Both the position numbers and the translations under genes were made by a program. A stretch of 64,000 bases of DNA from Cardiobacteriaceae bacterium. GTDB lineage: Bacteria > Pseudomonadota > Gammaproteobacteria > Cardiobacteriales > Cardiobacteriaceae. Location: contig JAUNEA010000002.1 of NCBI GenBank assembly GCA_030525785.1, forward strand, positions 1-64,000, in the 5' to 3' direction. Shown in pieces: positions 1 to 8,334 of the stretch (position 1 is its first letter; each line of letters opens with the position of its first letter). The notes under the pieces were generated by a model. That model saw nothing but the letters and a program-made list of their open reading frames with translations, ran no database searches and was not told the origin of the DNA.

Positions 1-234
1 AAAACAGATTGGCTCGTTTGGAATGCAAAATAGCTTTGAGTTCGGTGGGTTTGAGGGTATTCATTATAATACATTAGTTTTTAATATTGCTATAGTTTAA
101 TTTGAGATATATTCTTTGTCAATACTAGTCATTTCTGGGAATTTATGATTATGCTATAGGTTGTATCATTATGCTCAACTACAAAGTGCTGTGCAAAAAT
201 ATGGTATGTATTCCATTGGTCATACTTGAGATCT
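1..234. other. Trailer-side flank of CRISPR array, no gene seen
   Basis: AT-rich stretch to the left of the most degenerate repeat. No open frame with a ribosome-binding site and no further repeat at the expected 60-bp spacing was found. Because the array is transcribed leftward, this is its distal (trailer) end. If cas genes are linked to this array on this side they lie beyond the left edge. Confidence 0.5.
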
Positions 235-2307
235 TTTCTAAGCCACCTATGCGGTATGTAACGAGTTTTCTTCTCAAGCACTTTTAGCTCTTGTTTTCTA
301 AGCCACCTATACGGTGTGTAACAGACTGTTAAGCGCATTTTGTTTGATTTGTGCTTTCTAAGCCACCTATAAGGTGTGTAACTTACGACAAGATGAACGC
401 GCCCAAGCACGCTTTTTCTAAGCCACCTATACGGTGTGTAACTGGAATTATTGCGCGGGTGTTGCTGACTCAGCTTTTCTAAGCCACCTATACGGTGTGT
501 AACCAATCGGCAAACCCACAGGACGCGCCGAAATCTTTCTAAGCCACCTATACGGTGTGTAACAGGTGTAACCAACTTAAAATCAATGGCTTAATTTTCT
601 AAGCCACCTATGCGGTGTGTAACGTTGGGTTGGGCGCTGGAGACGGTGCAGGATTTTTCTAAGCCACCTATGCGGTGTGTAACGTCTGGGCGTTTGACGC
701 TGAACAAACCCAAGCTTTCTAAGCCACCTATGCGGTGTGTAACGTTGTGCAAAGTGCGAGAAGACGCGCCCGCGTTTTCTAAGCCACCTATGCGGTGTGT
801 AACGCCAACCCAACGACTTTTAAAATGTCAGTTTTTTTCTAAGCCACCTATGCGGTGTGTAACTTGCGAAAGTCAAGAGTGTCGCTGAGAGCTTCTTTCT
901 AAGCCACCTATGCGGTGTGTAACTATCAGGCGTTTTGTACCCAGAGATGACAGGCTTTCTAAGCCACCTATGCGGTGTGTAACAAATTCGCGCTTAAAAA
1001 TATTTAGACGATTTATTTCTAAGCCACCTATGCGGTGTGTAACGCTAATCGTTATGAGATGTTAAAATGTTAAATTTTCTAAGCCACCTATGCGGTGTGT
1101 AACTGAAAGATTAAAGCCCGAAAATTGGGGTGAGGTTTCTAAGCCACCTATGCGGTGTGTAACATGCGGCGTTACAGACAGCGCCATTTCACAGTTTTCT
1201 AAGCCACCTATGCGGTGTGTAACCTGATAGCCTCGAGGCACTAATCGCTGAAACATTTCTAAGCCACCTATGCGGTGTGTAACAAGTTCGTCTACGCGCT
1301 CTTGGGGGTCAAGTCTTTCTAAGCCACCTATGCGGTGTGTAACTACCACCAATGCCAGCGCCATCACCAAAAAATTTTCTAAGCCACCTATGCGGTGTGT
1401 AACTAGCTTCCACCAAATGCTTGAATTCGTCGGGTTTTCTCAGCCAGCTATGCGGTTTGTAACGTTAACTAGTTAAATAGTTAAATAGTTAAACTTTTCT
1501 AAGCCACCTATGCGGTGTGTAACTGCTGATTACGCAGTAAACTCAGGCGTATCAATTTCTAAGCCACCTATGCGGTGTGTAACGTCTCGGGGGGCAAGCA
1601 TCGCGCAGCCCCATGATTTCTAAGCCACCTATGCGGTGTGTAACAGTCTGATTTGTACGGTACACGGTACAAAGTCGTTTCTAAGCCACCTATGCGGTGT
1701 GTAACTCATTACACAGCAGAAAAAGGTTGCTCGATTTTTTCTAAGCCACCTATGCGGTGTGTAACATGGATTAGATGCGAGCATTGCTGATGCGCTGTTT
1801 CTAAGCCACCTATGCGGTGTGTAACCTGGCAAGTCTAAATCGCCCACAATTGCAGGCTTTCTAAGCCACCTATGCGGTGTGTAACGGCGCTAAAAATTTT
1901 TTGGGGTCAATAGCTTTTTTCTAAGCCACCTATGCGGTGTGTAACTGCATATGCTTATAGATTTGGTATTAGGGGAATTTTCTAAGCCACCTATGCGGTG
2001 TGTAACTTACTTTGCGAAGATTTCCACTATCATTAACATTTCTAAGCCACCTATGCGGTGTGTAACCACCAAGCCCAAAGCATCGTGTGCTTTGGGTTTT
2101 TCTAAGCCACCTATGCGGTGTGTAACATAACGCGCTGTATTTTCATTTTTGCTCATACATTTCTAAGCCACCTATGCGGTGTGTAACGTTTTGTCACATA
2201 TCTATCAAAATCATAAAACTTTCTAAGCCACCTATGCGGTGTGTAACATTCACCCAAATCTTCTAAATACCCGCAAAATTTTCTAAGCCACCTATGCGGT
2301 GTGTAAC
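235..2307 (-). CRISPR. Type I-F CRISPR array, 35 repeats and 34 spacers
   Basis: Thirty-five 28-bp repeats, reading TTTCTAAGCCACC...GGTGTGTAAC on the plus strand, alternate with spacers of 32 bp (33 bp at 443-475 and 1645-1677). On the minus strand the repeat ends CTTAGAAA, matching the 8-nt CUAAGAAA-type handle of subtype I-F (Csy) crRNAs, with a short CACC/GGTG hairpin around loop GCATA. So transcription is leftward. Repeat starts include 235, 295, 355, 415, 476, then every 60 bp to 1556, then 1617, 1678 and on to 2280. Repeats 1-6 carry substitutions (mostly A for G in the loop) as expected for an old trailer end. Repeat 21 (1436-1463) is an internal degenerate copy. Long open frames across this region are artefacts of the 60-bp periodicity. 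No cas gene lies in the window. Confidence 0.97.
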
Positions 2308-2460
2308 TAGATTATAGCAGAGAAAAATTGTTGGAGCTATCTAGGGTTAGCAAAGATTTTCTATCAATAACCAATTCAAAAACTATTGAATTTAAGTATT
2401 TGAATGCAAAAGATATTTTTGCGGACTTGTAAAAATAGGTCTGCATAAAGGTTTTAGGCA
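2308..2460 (-). promoter_or_regulatory. CRISPR leader
   Basis: AT-rich 150-bp stretch next to the least-degenerate end of the array, so it should hold the promoter for leftward crRNA precursor transcription and the site of new spacer integration. On the minus strand a TATAAT hexamer lies just before the first repeat. Type I-F leaders normally adjoin cas6f; here the neighbour is an unrelated DUF4340-like gene. Leader identity is inferred from repeat polarity and composition. Confidence 0.7.
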
Positions 2461-2916
2461 TCAAAGCGCTTTGGGGGATTGAGAGAGCCAAACCTCGCGT
2501 GGAGTAGCAATAAGAGATTTGAGGCGTTCATGACACAAATAAACCTCGCCCTGATGATGCACATAATGTGCCTCTGCATAGCTGTTGTGATTACTGATAC
2601 TGTATTCGTAAGTATTGATACGAAAATGGCGTGGATTATGACGTGTGAGCTTAAATTCGGATTCTGGAAAAACATGTCTGCATTCTTGTTTCATCAAACG
2701 CTCTATATTTTCCACTAAAGCGCTTTGTACCTGTTGGTTATCTAGCAGCCAAGTGCCATCGTTGGCTTTGATCAGATGTAAATCGCCATCTGGCTGCAAG
2801 AGGGTCAGGCTTGTCCAATTTCTTGGCTGTGGTAAGGAAGGCTGGCGCTGGTGATAGAACAATATTAGCAATACCACATTGATTCCAACCCACCAACCAA
2901 TAAAGCGTCTTGTCAT
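2461..2916 (-). CDS. DUF4340-like membrane-anchored protein
   Basis: A 151-residue protein with one N-terminal membrane segment (about residues 6-22) and a short outward domain with the pattern leu-x-leu...DGTW-LL, reminiscent of DUF4340 proteins that accompany GldG-type ABC transporter components. The ATG start at 2914-2916 overlaps the TGA stop of the upstream GldG-like gene as ATGA. The longer open frame, starting 15 codons earlier, is therefore not used. The two genes are probably co-translated. The end of the gene lies inside a copy of the dispersed palindrome. Family assignment is tentative because the protein is much shorter than typical DUF4340 members. The transport substrate is unknown. 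Confidence 0.7.
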   Translation of the reverse strand: MTRRFIGWWVGINVVLLILFYHQRQPSLPQPRNWTSLTLLQPDGDLHLIKANDGTWLLDNQQVQSALVENIERLMKQECRHVFPESEFKLTRHNPRHFRINTYEYSISNHNSYAEAHYVHHQGEVYLCHERLKSLIATPREVWLSQSPKAL

Positions 2917-4241
2917 GATAATCTCCTGATTCTTCTTTGTTTTAACGCCATTATTCCCCAAGCTAATAGGGGTAACAGTGGTAGGCAGGCAATCAACATC
3001 ACGCCTAACCCCAAAGCGCTTTGGGGGCTGAGCTGGATATATTGGTCGGGGCGTTCAGGATTTTGGATTTGTGGAACAGAGCGTGTGCGCATAGTAGCAA
3101 GTATTTGGTTCAATAAGGCACGATTACCGCCCGAAAAATAGACGCTATTGCCTAAGTCACTATCGCCAAGAATAAAGAGATATTGTTCGGTATTTTCAAG
3201 CTTGGGGTGAGGGCGAGAGAGTTGCCAAGCCAGTGGCAAGGAGCCTTTTGCCTCTTGTTCATCAGCCTTGAGTTCTGTGGCAAGAGGATTGGTTTCGCTC
3301 CAACTGTGTTCACTGCTCCAGAGAAGCGGCGTTCGTGTAAAGCCTTGTGTGGGTTCAGTTTGGGGGAGCAGAGCAACGGCGGTGGCGAGAATGGGGGCTT
3401 GTTTGAGTTCACGAGTAACAGCGCTATCGCCTAATTGCTCAATCACCAACCATTCAGGATTCTCCAAGCCATATTTTTTGGCATCAGCATCAACCATAAC
3501 ACCTTCTGCAATGACTAAGCCCGAAAGTTCACGAAGCGCTTTAGGAAGGTATGGTCGTTGGGTGTCGGTGGTGTAAAGTAGATGATTTCCTGCGGCAATA
3601 TGCTGGCGTAATTCTTCTTCTTCTTCTTCAGACAAAGCGCTTTGTGGGTCAGCAATCACCAGCATACTGTCTTTAGGCAACGGCATTTCGCCTTGTGTAA
3701 ATGCAGCGTGTAAAAGGTCGCTACCTTGATAGAGTTGATAAAAGGCTCGCCAAGAACCTGCACTATCGCTTAAGAAAGCTCGTTCCCCATGCCCTTGAAT
3801 ATGCAGGAGCTTACTTGATGAGACATGCTGCAAACGTAAAAGCGCATTGGCGATGCTTAATGGCGAGACAATATCCACGCGGCTTTGTTTACCATCTTCC
3901 AACGTTAAATAAAGTTGCCCCTCGCGTGAAATGCCACGTGCTTGAGCGCTGATGGGGTCATGCTCAAGAGATTGAAATTGTAGGGTAATGTGAGGAATAT
4001 AGGGCTTAAGCTCCTGAATAGTCTCCGTTATAGCACGGCGCATTCGTGGATTGCTTTGAACATAAGCTTCAATCTTGACCGCAGGCAAATGTGCCAAAGC
4101 GCTTTGTTGGGCGGCGGTGAGCTGGAGCGGTGGGGTTGAACGAATGAACAAAGCACTTGGATTATCGAGGCTTAATTGGGCGAGGAAAAAGGTGGCGCTG
4201 ATGATGAGTAGCCACAGGGCGTGATATGCTGAACGGCTCAT
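2913..4241 (-). CDS. GldG-family ABC transporter auxiliary protein
   Basis: A 442-residue protein with an N-terminal membrane segment (about 8-24), a large periplasmic domain of the GldG/ABC-auxiliary type (including HIQGHGERAF and VIADPQSALSEEEEEEL), a late FILGDSDLGNS segment and a C-terminal membrane helix (about 410-430) followed by basic residues. In other bacteria such proteins sit beside an ABC ATPase and an ABC-2 permease, with a DUF4340 protein downstream. Here only the DUF4340-like partner follows, by ATGA overlap; the upstream neighbour is divergent xerD. The ATPase and permease must be elsewhere or lost. Substrate unknown; in Bacteroidetes the relatives serve gliding, which should not be assumed here. 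Confidence 0.8.
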   Translation of the reverse strand: MSRSAYHALWLLIISATFFLAQLSLDNPSALFIRSTPPLQLTAAQQSALAHLPAVKIEAYVQSNPRMRRAITETIQELKPYIPHITLQFQSLEHDPISAQARGISREGQLYLTLEDGKQSRVDIVSPLSIANALLRLQHVSSSKLLHIQGHGERAFLSDSAGSWRAFYQLYQGSDLLHAAFTQGEMPLPKDSMLVIADPQSALSEEEEEELRQHIAAGNHLLYTTDTQRPYLPKALRELSGLVIAEGVMVDADAKKYGLENPEWLVIEQLGDSAVTRELKQAPILATAVALLPQTEPTQGFTRTPLLWSSEHSWSETNPLATELKADEQEAKGSLPLAWQLSRPHPKLENTEQYLFILGDSDLGNSVYFSGGNRALLNQILATMRTRSVPQIQNPERPDQYIQLSPQSALGLGVMLIACLPLLPLLAWGIMALKQRRIRRLS

Positions 4242-4268
4242 AAAATCGAAAACAATGTGGAGGACAAT

Positions 4269-5168
4269 ATGGAACGCGCTATTGTAAGCGATGAAGTTGC
4301 TTTTTCAGCTTTTTTGGATTACTTGACGTTAGAAGAAGGCTTGAGTGAGAAATCCTTAATGGCTTACCGCAGCGATTTGGATTTGGCAAAGCGCTTTTTT
4401 CATGAAGAGGTTTCTCTGCTGCTTTTAACCACTCACGATGTGCAAAATATTTTCGCCCAATGCTTGGATTTGGGTCGGAAGCCTTCTTCCATTGCAAGAT
4501 TGCGCAGCTCATTGCGCCGTTTCTTTCAATTTGCCTTATACAAAAAATGGCGTGAAGATGACCCAACAGCTCAGCTTGCCAGCATGAAGCATTTGCGAAC
4601 CTTGCCGAAGGTTTTAACAGAGGAAGATGTGGTGGCGTTGTTAGATGCGCCAGATGAAAGCGCTTTGGGGCGGCGAGATAGAGCCATGTTGGAAGTTTTG
4701 TATGGGGCTGGTTTGCGGGTTAGTGAGTTAGTGGAATTAAAGATGAGTTCGGTTTCTTTGGAGGAAGGTTGGGTTCAACTTTGGGGGAAGGGGAATAAGG
4801 AGCGGATTGTGCCATTGGGCGAGGAGGCTTGCCATGCTTTGCGAGATTATTATCGTGGGGCAAGGCTTGAGTTGTTAGAGGGGCGCGTTTCGGATTATTG
4901 CTTTGTAACCGCAGCTGCTGAGCCGATGACGCGTCAGGCATTTTGGTATCGCATCAAGCATTATTCAAAACAAGCTGGTATCAAAACCAATTTATCACCG
5001 CATACTTTACGCCATGCCTTTGCTACCCATTTACTCAATCATGGCGCGGATTTAAGAGCGGTGCAGATGCTTTTGGGGCATCGCGATTTAACCACCACGC
5101 AGATTTATACGCATGTTGCCAAAGCTCGCTTAGCACAATTGCATGCCAAGCATCACCCACGCGCTTGA
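4269..5168 (+). CDS. xerD: Tyrosine recombinase XerD
   Basis: Site-specific tyrosine recombinase that, with XerC, resolves chromosome dimers at dif. It has an N-terminal SAM-like DNA-binding domain (about 8-90) and a C-terminal catalytic domain with the Arg in GAGLRVSEL, Lys in GKGNKERIVPLG, His-x-x-Arg in SPHTLRHAFATHLL, His in GHRDLTTTQ and nucleophile Tyr in IYTHV. The ending LHAKHHPRA closely matches XerD rather than XerC. The ATG at 4269 is preceded by GGAGG with 5-nt spacing, giving 299 residues, the normal XerD length. A GTG four codons earlier overlaps that ribosome-binding site. Transcribed divergently from the GldG-like gene. Confidence 0.97.
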   Translation: MERAIVSDEVAFSAFLDYLTLEEGLSEKSLMAYRSDLDLAKRFFHEEVSLLLLTTHDVQNIFAQCLDLGRKPSSIARLRSSLRRFFQFALYKKWREDDPTAQLASMKHLRTLPKVLTEEDVVALLDAPDESALGRRDRAMLEVLYGAGLRVSELVELKMSSVSLEEGWVQLWGKGNKERIVPLGEEACHALRDYYRGARLELLEGRVSDYCFVTAAAEPMTRQAFWYRIKHYSKQAGIKTNLSPHTLRHAFATHLLNHGADLRAVQMLLGHRDLTTTQIYTHVAKARLAQLHAKHHPRA

Positions 5169-5222
5169 AGATAAGGTTTGCAAAGGGGAAGATTTGGCAT
5201 TTTCCCCCTAAATCAGGATACA

Positions 5223-5879
5223 TCATTGGCTTAGTTTTTCAATGATGGGTAAAAGTTGCATCATATCAGCCTCTTCCACAAACTCATCTGCTTGCAAGCG
5301 AACTTGTTCGCGCACCACAACCCCACCATAACCAATGACTTTATCTGCTGAAGGTTTGGCTGCAACATCACTCATACCATCGCCAATCATCACCACACGC
5401 GATAAATTTAAAGCCTCGCGCCACGTTTGAATGATGGTTGATTTGCCTCGCGCGGTGGTTAAAGGGTGGTTGGGGGTATGGGCATAGGCTCCGTGTTCAT
5501 CAAAAGATATGGGTACGGCAAACAGATGCTCAATGCCCAAATCCTGTGCCAGTGGTTCAATAGCTTCCTGTAGACCACCACTGACAATTGCCAAACGATA
5601 GCCTTTTTGCAATAAAGCTTGAATAAGCGCTTTGGCATTGGGGGTTAGGGTTTGTTGATATTGTTGGGCGATTTGACGCAAAAGCGCTTTGTTGGGGCGA
5701 ATCAGCTCAAGGCGCTTGTGATACACCGATTCCAAAGCAATTTCGCCATTCATGGCAGCATGAGTAAGCTCTTTGACTGCCTCGCCCACGCCAGCTAATT
5801 CCGCCAATTCATCAATGCCTTCAATGGTAGAGAGTGTTGAATCGCAGTCAAAAACGATGCCGATGGTGTTTGGGTTCAT
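5223..5879 (-). CDS. serB: Phosphoserine phosphatase (HAD family)
   Basis: A 218-residue HAD phosphatase that should hydrolyse O-phosphoserine to serine, the last step of serine synthesis. Motif I is FDCDSTL (residues 10-16, nucleophile first Asp), motif II is IVSGG (about 99-103), the motif III Lys lies near ARGKST and motif IV is MIGDGMSD (about 168-175). It lacks the N-terminal ACT-like extension of E. coli SerB, so it is the short form. Convergent with xerD, with only 54 bp between the stops. A good terminator (5913-5934) separates it from the upstream ialB-like gene, so it is likely transcribed alone. Confidence 0.85.
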   Translation of the reverse strand: MNPNTIGIVFDCDSTLSTIEGIDELAELAGVGEAVKELTHAAMNGEIALESVYHKRLELIRPNKALLRQIAQQYQQTLTPNAKALIQALLQKGYRLAIVSGGLQEAIEPLAQDLGIEHLFAVPISFDEHGAYAHTPNHPLTTARGKSTIIQTWREALNLSRVVMIGDGMSDVAAKPSADKVIGYGGVVVREQVRLQADEFVEEADMMQLLPIIEKLSQ

Positions 5880-5906
5880 AAAGTTTCCTTCATCATAGAG
5901 TGCCTT

Positions 5907-5936
5907 AAAAAGAAACCCCGAAAACTCGGGGTTTGG
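5907..5936 (-). terminator. Intrinsic terminator after IalB-family gene
   Basis: AAACCCCGA and TCGGGGTTT (5913-5934) form a 9-bp stem with a 4-nt loop. On the minus strand this is followed by TTCTTTTTAAG. It lies between the IalB-like stop and the serB start. Confidence 0.9.
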
Positions 5937-5953
5937 ACAAAGCGCTTTGTGGA

Positions 5954-6424
5954 TTAGAGATTTTTCAAGCCTTCTGTGATGCCTTTGAGGGAAAATTCCA
6001 TCGCTTGAGGCTCATCTAAAATAAACACACCCACTTGCATTTTGCTGCCTTTACGCACATTTTCTAAAGATTTTTCATCAAATTCGATAATAGCTGTGCA
6101 ACCACCTTCATCGCAGAAATCATAAGCCGCACGACCCAGCTCTTTCATATCGACCGCAACCCCTAAGCCCCCTTTTAAGCTCACACCCAAAGGCACCGTG
6201 ATGAATGCCACCACATTTTGCTTACCCTCACGTTCGAGTTTGCGGAAAATGAAGCGTCCGATAGGATTTTTTTGGTTATCGTTAGCGACTTGAATCAAGC
6301 CACAGTCTTTGCCTTCGCAAGCGCCTTTCCAATCGCCATAGGCTTTGTCATGCGTGATAGCAGCATGGCTCAGAGAACCCATCAAAGCGAGGCTAGTGGC
6401 GAAGATTTTGGTGAATGTTTTCAT
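5954..6424 (-). CDS. Invasion-associated locus B (IalB) family exported protein
   Basis: A 156-residue exported protein with a signal peptide (MKTFTKIFATSLALMGSLSHA, cleavage after SHA). The mature part follows the IalB pattern: YGDWKGACEG near its start, paired cysteines (CEGKDCGL and CDEGGCTA), an ITVPLGVSLKGGLGVAVD strand and a final LKGITEGL. IalB was named from Bartonella erythrocyte invasion, but the family is widespread and its biochemical role is unknown. The ATG at 6424 has AAAGGA 6 nt upstream; the open frame extends ten codons further without support. Flanked downstream by a strong terminator and upstream by a pair of dispersed palindromes, it is probably monocistronic. Confidence 0.8.
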   Translation of the reverse strand: MKTFTKIFATSLALMGSLSHAAITHDKAYGDWKGACEGKDCGLIQVANDNQKNPIGRFIFRKLEREGKQNVVAFITVPLGVSLKGGLGVAVDMKELGRAAYDFCDEGGCTAIIEFDEKSLENVRKGSKMQVGVFILDEPQAMEFSLKGITEGLKNL

Positions 6425-6539
6425 TGTCTTTCCTTTTATAGGTTGTGAAAGCAAAGCGCTTTGGTTTGTGAAGTAAAGCGCTTTGATAGGGCTATATTAT
6501 ACGGTAAATGCTGATGTCCGCTGCTCATGTCATTTGGGC

Positions 6540-7727
6540 TTAGCCTGTGAGTTGGCGGCTGATGATGCGTTTCAATGGCGAGAGGCTTTGCGCTACACGC
6601 AACACGCCATGACGAAGCGCTTTGGCAGGGTGTTGTTCGCTGGTGAACAGTTTCACAATCGCATTGGTGCCGTGATAGAGCAGGCGAGTATTGCGTTGGT
6701 GGCGGCGGTCATATTCGGCGAGCAAAGCGCTTTGCCCAATATCTTTGCCTTGTGCGGCATAGCGTAAAATCAGCTGCGCCAAAATGGCTTGACCTTCTAA
6801 GCCAAGATTAAAGCCATGCGCGGTGACAGGGTGCATACCACAAGCGGCATCGCCAATGAGGGCGGTGCGTTGGGTGTAGAAATGGCGAGCGTGTACGCCA
6901 ACCAAAGGATAATGATGTACGGTGCTGGAGAGCGTCATGCTACCCAATTCATGCTGGATTTGAGATTCAATCCAATAGGCTAAATCTTCAGGGGATTTTT
7001 GCAAAATCTCAGGCGCGTGGCGACTATCAAGGGTGACGACACAATTGGTCTGATGGTCATGCAAAGGCAATAGCGCAAGCGTTGAGCCATAGAAAAAACA
7101 TTCACGCGCGGTGTGGTCATTGGGGAGCGTATGCTTGAGGCGGAAAACAATCACACTGCGACCAAACTCATGTGTATCAGCCGCAATGCCCATTTGCTTG
7201 CGAATGGTTGAAAAACGGCTATCCGCAGCAACCAAAAGCTTGGCGTGTAAAACCGTGCCATCATCAAGCTTGACCCACGCTTTTGATTCATCAGAGCCAC
7301 AAGAAAGCGCTTTGCGTTCCAAGTAAAAATCCAGATTTTGATGTTGTGAGACAACGGCAAAAGCGCTTTGGCGAATGAGATGATTGGAAACCAAATAGCC
7401 TAAAGTATCAATCGATTGACCAAGGCTGTTGCGCTCAGGTATAGGGAAATGTAAACGATAGGGCGAGTTGCCATTTAAAACCGATGCTGCTTTTAGCAAA
7501 TGAATCTCATCAGGGGGCAAATGTTGCCAAAAGCCTAAGTTTTCCAAAAGCGCTTTGGAGGGGTGAGTGAGAGCAATTTCGCGCCCATCAAAATCAGGAT
7601 TTTTTAAGGATTCATACGAGGCAGGGTCAATCTGGGCAATGGATAAACCACTTTCTGCCAACGATTGCGCCAAAGATAATCCCGCTGGGCCAGCGCCCAC
7701 AATCACCACATCATAATCTTTAACCAT
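6540..7727 (-). CDS. ubiM: UbiH/UbiM-family FAD-dependent hydroxylase
   Basis: A 395-residue aromatic-ring flavoprotein hydroxylase of ubiquinone synthesis. The N-terminal dinucleotide fold has VVIVGAGPAGLSLA (residues 7-20). The DGREIALTHPS motif follows near 48-58, where UbiH and UbiF have ARxxALS-type sequences, which points to the UbiM branch described in Neisseria and relatives. The second FAD motif is ALIGDAACGMHPVTAHGFN (about 290-308). Downstream lie two dispersed palindromes (6452-6485). The gene is probably alone on its transcript. UbiK (50.2 kb) is another ubiquinone factor in this window. The UbiH-superfamily call is firm; the UbiM subfamily is moderately sure. Confidence 0.8.
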   Translation of the reverse strand: MVKDYDVVIVGAGPAGLSLAQSLAESGLSIAQIDPASYESLKNPDFDGREIALTHPSKALLENLGFWQHLPPDEIHLLKAASVLNGNSPYRLHFPIPERNSLGQSIDTLGYLVSNHLIRQSAFAVVSQHQNLDFYLERKALSCGSDESKAWVKLDDGTVLHAKLLVAADSRFSTIRKQMGIAADTHEFGRSVIVFRLKHTLPNDHTARECFFYGSTLALLPLHDHQTNCVVTLDSRHAPEILQKSPEDLAYWIESQIQHELGSMTLSSTVHHYPLVGVHARHFYTQRTALIGDAACGMHPVTAHGFNLGLEGQAILAQLILRYAAQGKDIGQSALLAEYDRRHQRNTRLLYHGTNAIVKLFTSEQHPAKALRHGVLRVAQSLSPLKRIISRQLTG

Positions 7728-7885
7728 ACGCTCTCCTTTCTCAGATGGCTCTATTGCACGATTGCACAGGGCAAAGCGCTTTTGGCAAATGGATAGAAAG
7801 CGCTTTGTTTGGGCATCAGATTGTACGAGTCAAAGCGCTTTGGGGCAATGATATGACTCAAGTGTTGACCGAATGTGGTACAAAA

Positions 7886-7906
7886 AAACCGCTCAATTGA
7901 GCGGTG
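7886..7906 (-). terminator. Intrinsic terminator after ydcH-like gene
   Basis: The perfect palindrome ACCGCTCAATTGAGCGGT (7888-7905) is followed on the minus strand by a run of seven T residues. It lies 21 bp past the YdcH-family stop. Confidence 0.9.
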
Positions 7907-7926
7907 GTTTTGGAGAAAGCAAGGCT

Positions 7927-8160
7927 TTAGCCTTTTCTTTCTTTTTCAACGTTTAAGATGTACTGATAAATCTCATCTTTTAAGGCTAATTTTTGCACTT
8001 TCTTCTGCTCGATTTCGCTGTGGGCAGAAACCGCCGTAACAGGATTTTGCTCTAAGTTATTGATTTCTTCGTCCAATGCATTGTGTGCATCAAACAAGCG
8101 AGCAAAATGGCGGTCTTGTTGGCGTAATTCAGCAATCAGTTCGCGATGTTCATGTAACAT
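7927..8160 (-). CDS. YdcH/DUF465 family small protein
   Basis: A 77-residue mostly helical protein. Its N-terminus MLHEHRELIAELRQQDRHF and the following LFDAHNALDEEI match the DUF465/YdcH family, small cytoplasmic proteins of unknown function found throughout proteobacteria. Heptad-like spacing suggests a helical hairpin or short coiled coil. GGAG-like AAGGAG precedes the ATG. A strong terminator follows, so the gene is its own transcription unit. Confidence 0.85.
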   Translation of the reverse strand: MLHEHRELIAELRQQDRHFARLFDAHNALDEEINNLEQNPVTAVSAHSEIEQKKVQKLALKDEIYQYILNVEKERKG

Positions 8161-8285
8161 GATTTTCTCCTTAGTTGTTGGTTTATGGCGTTACGCCGAA
8201 AATAGAAGATAATTTTCTTCCTTACCGAAAATTATAACCCTCTTAAGGATTGGCTTCAAACCTTTACAGGCTTTTCTTTGCCTAA

Positions 8286-8316
8286 GAAAAAAGCGCTTTG
8301 AAGCCAAAGCGCTTTG
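8286..8316 (-). terminator. Terminator built from two dispersed palindromes
   Basis: On the minus strand two palindrome copies (8305-8316 then 8290-8300) fold into an 11-bp stem with loop GCTT, followed by a T run. It sits just after the DUF4198 gene stop, in the correct orientation. Confidence 0.8.
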
Positions 8317-8334
8317 TAAGGAATCCAGAGCGGA

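Noticed and set aside
129-1847. Long open frames across the first 1.8 kb
   Set aside because: They are periodic translations of CRISPR repeats (for example the recurring YTPHRWLRK) with no ribosome-binding site.
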